Origin: an uncultured Bacillota bacterium
GTDB lineage: Bacteria; Bacillota; Clostridia; Oscillospirales; Oscillospiraceae
NCBI GenBank assembly: GCA_947650875.1
Contig: CANSXE010000008.1
Coordinates: 1 to 42,598, forward strand
Length of the DNA: 42,598 bases
Direction: 5' to 3'
A program made the position numbers and the translations under genes. Positions 6,761-11,892 of the stretch are shown piece by piece. Each line of letters starts with the position of its first letter. Within the stretch, counting starts at the first letter, position 1. The notes under the pieces were generated by a model. The model ran no database searches. It was not told the origin of the DNA and saw nothing but the letters and a program-made list of their open reading frames with translations.

Positions 6761-8731
6761 CTACCTCTTTTTCTTTGGCTTCGCCCAGCCCGCCTTTCTG
6801 GCGGGACGGGTGGGGCCTTCTTTTTTCTCCACCCGGGTGCGGGTGTCAGACCGGGGCTTTTTGCCCTTCCCGGGCCGGTTTTTAGATGGCGGGGCGTCGT
6901 GGGCGCCGTCCCCTGCAGACGTGCCCTTCTCCGGCTTCACCAGACAGTGCTTGCCGTAGCCGATCAGGTCCTCCCGGCCGGTTTTTCGGAGGGCTTCCAG
7001 CACCAGCTTCCGGTTTTGGGGCTTGCGCCACTGCATCAGCGCCCGCTGGAGGGCTTTGTCGTGAGGGGTCTTGGGGACAAACACCGGTTTCATGGTCCTG
7101 GGGTCGATGCCGGTGTACCACATGCAGGTGGCCAGGGTGCCGGGGGTGGGGTAGAAGTCCTGGACCTGTTCGGGCATGTGGCCCTGTCTGTTCAGCCACT
7201 CGGCCAGCCGGACAGCGTCCTCCAGGGTGCAGCCAGGGTGGGAGGAAATGAGGTAGGGCACCAGGTACTGGTCCTTGCCGTAGCGACGGTTGAGCTTGAA
7301 ATATTTCTCCTTGAATTTCTCATAGACCTCAATGTGGGGCTTGCCCATATAGTCCAGGGTGTGGGCCACACAGTGCTCCGGAGCTACCTTGAGTTGGCCG
7401 GAGATGTGGTGCTGGACCAGATCGGTGAAAAACTCCCCGCTGGGGTCCTTCATGAGATAGTCGAAGCGGATGCCGGAGCGGATAAAGACCTTTTTCACCT
7501 TGGGTATGGCCCGGAGCTTGCGCAGGAGCATCATATAGTCGGTGTGGTCGGCGTCCAGATTGGGGCAGGGTTCCGGGGCCAGGCAGGCCCGGTTCCGGCA
7601 CATGCCGCTCTTCAGCTGCTTCTGGCAGGAGGGGCGGCGGAAGGTGGCCGACGGTCCGCCCACGTCGTGGATGTAGCCCTTGAAGCCGGGGTGTTCCGTA
7701 AGGACCCGCACCTCCCGAATCACGCTGTCGTGACTGCGGCAGGAGATGGTCCGCCCCTGGTGGAAGGCCAGGGAGCAGAAATTACACGCTCCGAAGCACC
7801 CCCGGTTGTGGGTGACGGAAAAGCGCACTTCCTCGATGGCGGGCACGCCCCCCTGGTCGTCGTACATGGGGTGGGGTTCCCGGACATAGGGCAGCTCGGC
7901 CACCCGGTCCAGCTCCTGGGTGGTCAGAGGGAAGGCGGGGGGATTGACAATCAGAAAGCGGTCCCCGTGCTTTTGCACGATGGCCTTGCCGGACACCGCG
8001 TCGTGCTCCTGGTACTCCACCATATTGGCCCGGGCGTAGGCCGTTTTGGAGGTAGACACCTCCTCAAAGGAGGGCACCTCCACCCTGGGGTAGGCGCAGA
8101 TGTTGGGGTGCCTGCCAATGACGCAGGTCCCCCGCACGTCGGTGATTTCCCCCACCGGCGTCCCTGAGGACAGCCGGGCGGCAATCTCCAGGGTGGCGGC
8201 CTCCCCCATGCCGTAGGTGAGGATGTCCGCCTGGGCGTCGAACAGGACGGACCGGCGCACCTTGTCCTCCCAGTAGTCGTAGTGGGCAAAGCGGCGCAGG
8301 CTGGCCTCCAGGCCGCCGATGATGACGGGAATGTCCCCAAAGGCCTCCCGCACCCGGTTGGAGTAGACCACCGTGGCGTGGTCGGGACGCAGGCCCGACC
8401 GGCGGCCGGGGGAGTAGGCGTCGTCGTGGCGGCGCTTCTTGGCGGCGGTGTAGTGGGCCACCATGGAGTCGATGTTTCCCGCTCCGATGAGCACCCCCAG
8501 CCGGGGCCGGCCCAGAGTCTGGAATGACTCCGCACTGCGCCAGTCCGGCTGGGCCAGGACAGCCACCCGATAACCCTCGGTCTCTAAAATACGGCCTATA
8601 ATGGCCGGGCCGAAGGAGGGGTGGTCCACATAGGCATCGCCGGTGATGAGGAGGAAGTCGTAAAAGTCCCACCCCCGCCGGGCCATGTCGTCCCGGCTCA
8701 CCGGGAGGAATAAATCGCGGTCAAAAGGCAT
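6761..8731 (-). CDS. YgiQ-family radical SAM protein
   Basis: The 656-aa protein belongs to the YgiQ (UPF0313) radical SAM family. It has an N-terminal domain of the kind that precedes radical SAM cores (MPFDRDLFLPVSRDDMARRG, GDAYVDHPSFGPAIIGRILE), then the [4Fe-4S] motif CxxxCxxC at Cys312-Cys316-Cys319 (RGCFGACNFC), and a very basic Lys/Arg-rich tail after about residue 610. The biochemical function of the family is not established. I chose ATG 8731; it has GAGGG upstream and lies below its own TTGACG-N17-TATACT promoter, while longer in-frame extensions would run through that promoter and the toxin array. It appears monocistronic. Confidence 0.92.
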   Translation of the reverse strand: MPFDRDLFLPVSRDDMARRGWDFYDFLLITGDAYVDHPSFGPAIIGRILETEGYRVAVLAQPDWRSAESFQTLGRPRLGVLIGAGNIDSMVAHYTAAKKRRHDDAYSPGRRSGLRPDHATVVYSNRVREAFGDIPVIIGGLEASLRRFAHYDYWEDKVRRSVLFDAQADILTYGMGEAATLEIAARLSSGTPVGEITDVRGTCVIGRHPNICAYPRVEVPSFEEVSTSKTAYARANMVEYQEHDAVSGKAIVQKHGDRFLIVNPPAFPLTTQELDRVAELPYVREPHPMYDDQGGVPAIEEVRFSVTHNRGCFGACNFCSLAFHQGRTISCRSHDSVIREVRVLTEHPGFKGYIHDVGGPSATFRRPSCQKQLKSGMCRNRACLAPEPCPNLDADHTDYMMLLRKLRAIPKVKKVFIRSGIRFDYLMKDPSGEFFTDLVQHHISGQLKVAPEHCVAHTLDYMGKPHIEVYEKFKEKYFKLNRRYGKDQYLVPYLISSHPGCTLEDAVRLAEWLNRQGHMPEQVQDFYPTPGTLATCMWYTGIDPRTMKPVFVPKTPHDKALQRALMQWRKPQNRKLVLEALRKTGREDLIGYGKHCLVKPEKGTSAGDGAHDAPPSKNRPGKGKKPRSDTRTRVEKKEGPTRPARKAGWAKPKKKR

Positions 8732-8762
8732 AATCTGCCCTCTTTTCTTTTGGAATACTGTC

Positions 8763-8791
8763 AGTATAGCAGTCCCCGGGGAATCCGTCAA
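8763..8791 (-). promoter_or_regulatory. Promoter of the ygiQ-family gene
   Basis: Minus strand: -35 TTGACG (8791-8786), 17-bp spacer, -10 TATACT (8768-8763). It lies back to back with the first toxin promoter of the array, whose -35 begins at 8798. Confidence 0.75.
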
Positions 8792-8797
8792 CACGGG

Positions 8798-8826
8798 TTG
8801 TGTCCGCTGTCGGATTTTGGTATAAT
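8798..8826 (+). promoter_or_regulatory. Toxin promoter, unit 1
   Basis: -35 TTGTGT (8798-8803), 17-bp spacer, -10 TATAAT (8821-8826). The predicted leader is about 40 nt. In it CCCACCT (8839-8845) can pair with AGGTGGG (8863-8869), hiding the 3' half of the ribosome binding site. Confidence 0.75.
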
Positions 8827-8872
8827 GGCGGTGCTGTCCCCACCTACACCGGCAGCAGGAGGAGGTGGGAAT

Positions 8873-8968
8873 ATGGATGCAATCATCAGCTTTTTCGTGT
8901 CTGTCGCAGCAAACATAGCCAGCCACTATGTGCGCAAATGGCTCGACCAGCACGGTAAGGGACAGTGA
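8873..8968 (+). CDS. Putative Fst/Ldr-like type I toxin peptide, unit 1 (31 aa)
   Basis: A 31-aa peptide with an N-terminal transmembrane helix (about residues 3-19, IISFFVSVAANIASHYV) and a charged tail (RKWLDQHGKGQ). Short N-terminus, single helix, then an aromatic-Leu-Asp motif and polar tail is the layout of Fst-type toxins. AGGAGGAGGTGGG ends 3 nt before the ATG. Its 3' end runs into a bidirectional terminator shared with an opposing RNA. It is 19/31 identical to the unit 2 peptide, same length. No database match was run, so the family assignment is by pattern. Expected action: insertion into the cytoplasmic membrane when the antisense RNA is depleted. Confidence 0.75.
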   Translation: MDAIISFFVSVAANIASHYVRKWLDQHGKGQ

Positions 8969-8980
8969 GCCTGTCACAGC

Positions 8981-9026
8981 AAAAGCGCCCCTCAGAGAGG
9001 AGCCATCTCTCTGGGGGGCGCTTTTT
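8981..9026. terminator. Bidirectional terminator, unit 1
   Basis: A long two-part stem: AAAAGCGCCCC pairs with GGGGCGCTTTT, and CAGAGAG pairs with CTCTCTG inside. It is followed by a T-run on the plus strand (CTTTTTAG) and by TTTT on the minus strand, so it can end both the toxin mRNA and the antisense RNA. Confidence 0.85.
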
Positions 9027-9069
9027 AGCGGTGGGAATATGAATTACATCATCAGCTTTGGCTTTCGCC
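8981..9069 (-). ncRNA. Putative antisense antitoxin RNA, unit 1
   Basis: Starting about 7 nt below the minus-strand -10 box, the RNA would be roughly 90 nt. It opens with a GGC-GAAA-GCC tetraloop hairpin, continues through the complement of 9030-9059 and ends at the shared terminator. The segment 9030-9059 is a 26/30 copy of the toxin 1 start region (8864-8893: GGTGGG, ATG and six codons). The RNA can therefore pair with the mRNA both at the terminator and over the start codon, as DRa/DRb do in par of pAD1. Confidence 0.7.
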
Positions 9070-9075
9070 AAGGTT

Positions 9076-9105
9076 ATTATAGCACACTTCCACCGGGATA
9101 TGCAA
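9076..9105 (-). promoter_or_regulatory. Antitoxin promoter, unit 1
   Basis: Minus strand: -35 TTGCAT (9105-9100), 18-bp spacer, extended -10 TGC-TATAAT (9081-9076). The same layout recurs in all three units. Confidence 0.75.
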
Positions 9106-9143
9106 GGGGCAATTTTACCGCGCGTTTACCACGTTTACAGCAC

Positions 9144-9172
9144 TTGCGGGTGCTGTCGGATTTTGGTATAAT
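9144..9172 (+). promoter_or_regulatory. Toxin promoter, unit 2
   Basis: -35 TTGCGG (9144-9149), 17-bp spacer, -10 TATAAT (9167-9172). The leader repeats the CCCACCT (9185-9191) / AGGTGGG (9209-9215) pairing that can mask the ribosome binding site. Confidence 0.75.
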
Positions 9173-9219
9173 GGCGGTGCTGTCCCCACCTACACCGGCA
9201 GCAGGAGGAGGTGGGTGAG

Positions 9220-9315
9220 TTGGAATATATGATCAATTTTATCGTGTCCGTCGCGGCGAACGTAGTCTCCTACTGCGTGAGCAAATGGCTTGACGGGCAT
9301 AAGAAGGGACAGTAA
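9220..9315 (+). CDS. Putative Fst/Ldr-like type I toxin peptide, unit 2 (31 aa)
   Basis: The peptide has a hydrophobic helix (INFIVSVAANVVSYCV) and a tail KWLDGHKKGQ, and is 19/31 identical to the unit 1 peptide. I chose the TTG start at 9220: it lies 7 nt after GGAGGT and gives exactly 31 codons like unit 1, whereas ATG 9229 is 16 nt from the ribosome binding site. The weak start codon may keep expression low. The neighbours are the same as in unit 1: a shared terminator and an opposing antisense promoter. Toxicity is inferred from architecture only. Confidence 0.75.
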   Translation: MEYMINFIVSVAANVVSYCVSKWLDGHKKGQ

Positions 9316-9328
9316 AGCCTGACACTGC

Positions 9329-9377
9329 AAAAGCGGCCCTTCGGAGAGCTCCTATCTCTTCCGGAGGGCCGCTTTTT
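9329..9377. terminator. Bidirectional terminator, unit 2
   Basis: The stem AAAAGCGGCCCT pairs with AGGGCCGCTTTT, and an inner CGGAGAG pairs with CTCTTCCG with one bulge. T-runs follow on both strands. It ends the toxin 2 mRNA and its antisense RNA. Confidence 0.85.
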
Positions 9378-9419
9378 GCGGTGGGATCGTAGAATATATG
9401 ATCAGTTTCGGCTTTCGCC
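9329..9419 (-). ncRNA. Putative antisense antitoxin RNA, unit 2
   Basis: A roughly 90-nt RNA with the same GAAA-tetraloop 5' hairpin and 3' terminator as unit 1. Its body is the complement of 9380-9408. There GAATATATGATCA (9392-9404) is identical to the toxin 2 start region (9223-9235) and GGTGGG is repeated. The repeat matches toxin 2, not toxin 1, which implies a cognate pair. Confidence 0.7.
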
Positions 9420-9425
9420 AAGGTT

Positions 9426-9455
9426 ATTATAGCACACTTACCCCGGGATATGCAA
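9426..9455 (-). promoter_or_regulatory. Antitoxin promoter, unit 2
   Basis: Minus strand: -35 TTGCAT (9455-9450), 18-bp spacer, extended -10 TGC-TATAAT (9431-9426). Confidence 0.75.
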
Positions 9456-9512
9456 GGGGCAATTTCACCCCGCGTTTACCACATTTGCGGCGCTTGCGGG
9501 TGCTGTCGGATT

Positions 9513-9569
9513 AACGTAGTCTCCCACTGCGTGAGCAAGTGGCTTGACAGACATAGCAGGGAACAGTAA
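9513..9569 (+). pseudogene. Remnant of a third toxin gene
   Basis: After a residual -35 box (TTGCGG, 9494-9499) the sequence jumps from TGTCGGATT straight to codons for NVVSHCVSKWLDRHSREQ and a TAA. These 18 residues match positions 14-31 of the intact peptides. The -10 box, leader, ribosome binding site, start codon and first 13 codons are missing, so no toxin can be made. Confidence 0.75.
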
Positions 9570-9581
9570 GCCTGTCATCGC

Positions 9582-9631
9582 AAAAAGCGGCCCCCCAGAG
9601 AGCTCCCATCTCTTCCGGGGGGCCGCTTTTT
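9582..9631. terminator. Bidirectional terminator, unit 3
   Basis: AAAAAGCGGCCCCCC pairs with GGGGGGCCGCTTTTT around an inner AGAGAG/CTCT stem, with T-runs on both strands. It is intact although the unit 3 toxin is deleted. Confidence 0.8.
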
Positions 9632-9672
9632 GCGGTGGATACATGGAATGATTATCAGTTCTGGCTTTCGCC
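9582..9672 (-). ncRNA. Putative orphan antitoxin RNA, unit 3
   Basis: It has the same 5' GAAA-tetraloop hairpin, body and terminator as in units 1 and 2. Its start-region repeat (9634-9664, with ACATGGAATGATTATCAG) differs from both surviving toxins, and the start region it would pair with has been deleted. It may be a relic, or may still act on a related toxin elsewhere. Confidence 0.6.
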
Positions 9673-9678
9673 AAGGTT

Positions 9679-9708
9679 ATTATAACACATTGGTGTCACT
9701 CAATGCAA
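9679..9708 (-). promoter_or_regulatory. Antitoxin promoter, unit 3
   Basis: Minus strand: -35 TTGCAT (9708-9703), 18-bp spacer, extended -10 TGT-TATAAT (9684-9679). It is fully preserved. Confidence 0.7.
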
Positions 9709-9717
9709 GAGGGATTT

Positions 9718-9933
9718 TCACCGCCGTTCCCGCTCCTCGGAGCGACCCACCAGGTAATCCAGGCTGACATCAAAGAAGTCGGCAATGGCAATGAGCCCCT
9801 TCATATCAGGCGACCGCTGTTGCAACTCGTAGCACTGGTAGGCCCGAAAGCCGATTCCCAGCTCAGCAGCAACTTCTTTCTGCGTCAAATCCCGTTCTTT
9901 TCTCAGCAGCCGGATACGTTCATGAAATTTCAT
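9718..9933 (-). CDS. XRE/Cro-type HTH repressor (71 aa)
   Basis: A compact one-domain DNA-binding protein. MKFHERIRLLRKERDLTQKE opens a typical HTH_3 fold: the LTQKEVAAELGIGFRAYQCYE helix-turn-helix, then IADFFDVSLDYLVGR. I chose ATG 9933, which starts at the family's usual N-terminus; the in-frame extension runs into the operator region. It is divergent from the small gene at 10026, with two palindromic sites between them, so it most likely represses that gene and itself. Its stop lies 10 bp from the unit 3 antitoxin -35 box. Confidence 0.9.
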   Translation of the reverse strand: MKFHERIRLLRKERDLTQKEVAAELGIGFRAYQCYELQQRSPDMKGLIAIADFFDVSLDYLVGRSEERERR

Positions 9934-9951
9934 TTTCTTTCCCTTCGCCCC

Positions 9952-9980
9952 TTGACATTCGCAATTTGTAGATGTATAAT
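9952..9980 (+). promoter_or_regulatory. Promoter of the small gene at 10026
   Basis: A fully consensus promoter: TTGACA (9952-9957), 17-bp spacer, TATAAT (9975-9980). Strength this high normally requires a repressor, and operator sites overlap it. Confidence 0.85.
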
Positions 9981-10002
9981 TACATTCGCAAACTGCGAAT
10001 GT
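9955..10002. promoter_or_regulatory. Two operator sites for the divergent XRE repressor
   Basis: A perfect palindrome at 9982-10002 has arms ACATTCGCA and TGCGAATGT spaced by 3 bp. A second site of the same 21-bp layout (9955-9975) has the left arm ACATTCGCA exact and the right arm 6/9. Centres are 27 bp apart. They overlap the -35 box, spacer and start region of the consensus promoter, as expected for repression. Confidence 0.7.
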
Positions 10003-10025
10003 ATTGTAGACGAGGAGTGGCAACT

Positions 10026-10289
10026 ATGCAAGAACTATTTGCCCAGCTGTTCTGGGGAAACGAAGACGTTTCCCACGCTGTCGCCTGTCTCTGCGAGGAT
10101 ATTCCTGGCTATCATTCCGCCAAAACAGCGTATGAGCAGGTTCTGTCCCAGGTCCGGGAGCAAATCGGCTTCGAGCTCTGCGACCAGCTTCTCAGCCGCC
10201 TGACGGAGTGCAGCAGCTATGAAGCCTATGCCTATTACGCCGTAGGCCTGGGTCTCCGGGAGACCATTTTCCGGGCGCTGTGCGGGTAA
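10026..10289 (+). CDS. Small helical protein, DUF6809-like (87 aa)
   Basis: An 87-aa, probably all-helical protein ending in a conserved-looking SYEAYAYYAVGLGLRETIF segment. This resembles the C-terminal motif of the DUF6809 family (from memory, not searched). GAGGAG lies 8 nt before the ATG. It is expressed from a repressor-controlled consensus promoter and is divergent from an XRE gene. The pair at 40546-41066 has the same plan, including a FAHGFRLGAQL C-terminus. The pairing suggests a repressor-controlled effector, perhaps toxin-antitoxin or stress related (inference). Function unknown. Confidence 0.75.
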   Translation: MQELFAQLFWGNEDVSHAVACLCEDIPGYHSAKTAYEQVLSQVREQIGFELCDQLLSRLTECSSYEAYAYYAVGLGLRETIFRALCG

Positions 10290-10292
10290 ACG

Positions 10293-11426
10293 CTACCACT
10301 CAAACCCAATATATTTTTCCAGCAGGTCCCCCTCCGGGCCCTCTCCGATCTTTTTAAAGCCATACTTCTCAAAAAACCGCCGGGCCCGGTCGTTGTTCGC
10401 CGGACAGTGGAGACGGAGCCAGTCCCAGCCGCTGTTCCGGTACATAGACACCGCCTGCCCGATGAGTTGGACCCCCAGCCCCCTGCCCCGGTCCTCCGGG
10501 AGGATGGACAGGAATTTGATATAACCCGCTTTCTCCTCCTGATCCCGGTCAATATCGTACAGGGCCACACCCATAGGCCGGTCCCCGGCCATAAAGATGT
10601 TGATGTTCCACAGACCGTGGGATTTGGACCGCAGCTCCTCCGCCTCTGCCAGGAGGATCGAATCCTCCACGCCGGGGCAGGCCTCCCGCCGCAGTTCCAG
10701 ATAGAGCTCCCGATCCCGGGGCCAGGAATGGATCGGCATATGCACCCACAGGTTCACATCCGCCGCCGCTTTTTTGTCCTTCCGCCACCAGGACTGGCGG
10801 GCCAGGGTGGAGATCTCCTCGGGCAGATGGGAGTTGTCCATCTCATACTGAATGGTAAACTTCTCCCCGTCGAAGGTGAGACAGGTCACCGCTGTGTTGT
10901 CTCCGTGGGGCATGGCGTGCCACTCCTCCGGCGGGATATTTTTCACCCTGCCCAGGAACTGACGGATGGCCATGCCATGGCTGAACATCGCCACGCTCTG
11001 GTCGGGATGCCGCTTTGCCAGACGGCCCACCGTCTCATACAGCCGGTCCCCCAGCTGGAAAAAGTTCTCCGCCTTCTCCACCTCCCAGGCCGGGTCGGTG
11101 CGGTTGAACAGGTCCATCTGCTGGGGGTCGCTGTGGCGCACCGCCCCAAAGGTCCGGTCCTCCCACTCCCCCAGGTTCAGCTCCCGCAGGCCGGGCTCAG
11201 TGCGCAGGGGCAGGTTTTTGGAGCGGTAAATGGCCCGGGCAGTGGTCCGGGTACGGAACAGGTCGCTGGAATACACCGCGTCGATGTGGACATCCCGGAA
11301 ACGCTCCTCTAAAGCGGCGATCTGCCGGTAGCCGTTTTCGGTAATCAGGGAATCGTACCAGCCGTGGCCCCGGCGGTATAGGTTGCCCTCCGCCTCGGCG
11401 TGGCGGATCAGATAGATGGTTGTCAT
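10293..11426 (-). CDS. Histidine phosphatase - GNAT acetyltransferase fusion
   Basis: The N-terminal ~210 residues form a histidine phosphatase (phosphoglycerate mutase-like) domain. It has the RHA catalytic motif in TIYLIRHAEAEGN (His9), a Glu-bearing LRELNLGEWEDR segment and the second-histidine region MFSHGMAIRQFLG. After a linker, residues ~250-377 form a GNAT acetyltransferase with the acetyl-CoA loop EDRGRGLGVQLIG and the C-terminal NNDRARRFFEKYGFKKIG. The two-domain fusion in 377 aa is uncommon; the substrate of neither domain is known. It starts 1 nt after the DUF1622 stop with GAGGAG inside that gene, so the two are coupled. Confidence 0.88.
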   Translation of the reverse strand: MTTIYLIRHAEAEGNLYRRGHGWYDSLITENGYRQIAALEERFRDVHIDAVYSSDLFRTRTTARAIYRSKNLPLRTEPGLRELNLGEWEDRTFGAVRHSDPQQMDLFNRTDPAWEVEKAENFFQLGDRLYETVGRLAKRHPDQSVAMFSHGMAIRQFLGRVKNIPPEEWHAMPHGDNTAVTCLTFDGEKFTIQYEMDNSHLPEEISTLARQSWWRKDKKAAADVNLWVHMPIHSWPRDRELYLELRREACPGVEDSILLAEAEELRSKSHGLWNINIFMAGDRPMGVALYDIDRDQEEKAGYIKFLSILPEDRGRGLGVQLIGQAVSMYRNSGWDWLRLHCPANNDRARRFFEKYGFKKIGEGPEGDLLEKYIGFEW

Positions 11427-11427
11427 A

Positions 11428-11778
11428 TCAGGACTCCTCGCTTTTGTTTTCCCGGGGGGCAGCGTGCTCCCCCTTCATCTCGATGTGGATGAGCAGGGAC
11501 AGCAGCGCCCGCAGCAGAATCACCGCCCCCAGTACCATCAGCTCGTTCAGGTCCCGGACCAGCACGGTCTTTAAAATCTCGGCGGCCATTTTGAACTCCA
11601 GACTGGTGGCCAGGCCCTCGGCCAGCTGAAACTTGATGTTCCGGGGCTTGCGGGTCACCATCCCTGCACAGTACAACCAGAAGGCGTGCAGGGCGGTGAC
11701 GGCCACCACAAAGATGCCCATGAGCTCACAGGCCGAGATGATGGTGGGCAGGCAAAGCTCGATGATATGTTCCAGCAT
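11428..11778 (-). CDS. DUF1622 family membrane protein (116 aa)
   Basis: Small integral membrane protein with about three helices (roughly residues 8-28, 30-48 and 83-102). The LAEGLATSLEFKMAAEILKTVLVRDLNELMVLG core is typical of DUF1622 proteins. The function of the family is not established. I chose ATG 11778 because sequence further upstream is a palindromic repeat element. It is the first gene of a two-gene unit with the phosphatase-GNAT fusion. Confidence 0.8.
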   Translation of the reverse strand: MLEHIIELCLPTIISACELMGIFVVAVTALHAFWLYCAGMVTRKPRNIKFQLAEGLATSLEFKMAAEILKTVLVRDLNELMVLGAVILLRALLSLLIHIEMKGEHAAPRENKSEES

Positions 11779-11810
11779 AGGGATACCCTTCTTTCCTTTT
11801 TCACGGTCCG

Positions 11811-11864
11811 CCTGTAGGGGCGCACAGTGTGCGCCCGCGGGCGGACAATGTCCGCCCCTACAGG
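11811..11864. repeat. REPIN-like palindromic element, copy 1
   Basis: A 54-bp element with perfect 12-bp terminal inverted repeats CCTGTAGGGGCG / CGCCCCTACAGG and two internal hairpins. The GTAG foot followed by a hairpin is the hallmark of REP elements. Related copies are at 27440-27516 and 40434-40549. It sits between pyrD and the DUF1622 gene. Confidence 0.7.
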
Positions 11865-11892
11865 AACGCTGCAAACGGGACACGCCCCGGCA

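Larger units (their letters stand above)
8798..9708. repeat. Tandem array of three type I toxin-antitoxin-like units (~350 bp each)
   Basis: Three direct repeats with periods of 346 and 350 bp (compare -35 boxes at 8798, 9144 and 9494). Each unit consists of a plus-strand promoter, a leader with AGGAGGAGGTGGG, a 31-codon membrane peptide, a long two-part hairpin with T-runs on both strands, a direct repeat of the toxin start region, and a minus-strand promoter pointing back at the hairpin. Unit 3 has a deletion that removes the -10 box, leader and first 13 codons of its toxin but leaves the antisense half intact. The architecture matches the par (Fst) locus of plasmid pAD1 in every element. 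Confidence 0.85.

Noticed and set aside
8732..8977. Upstream N-terminal extension of the ygiQ-family gene
   Set aside because: It would cross the gene's own TTGACG-N17-TATACT promoter and the opposing toxin 1 gene; the conserved family N-terminus starts at ATG 8731.
8886..9674. Three minus-strand frames starting MAKAK/MAKAE/MAKAR in the repeat array
   Set aside because: They begin with the tetraloop hairpin of the antisense RNAs (TTGGCGAAAGCC), have no ribosome binding site, and run through the terminators; they are shadows of the repeated antisense RNAs.
8798..9708. CRISPR array
   Set aside because: The repeats are ~350 bp, contain promoters and ORFs, and there are no short spaced repeats or cas genes.
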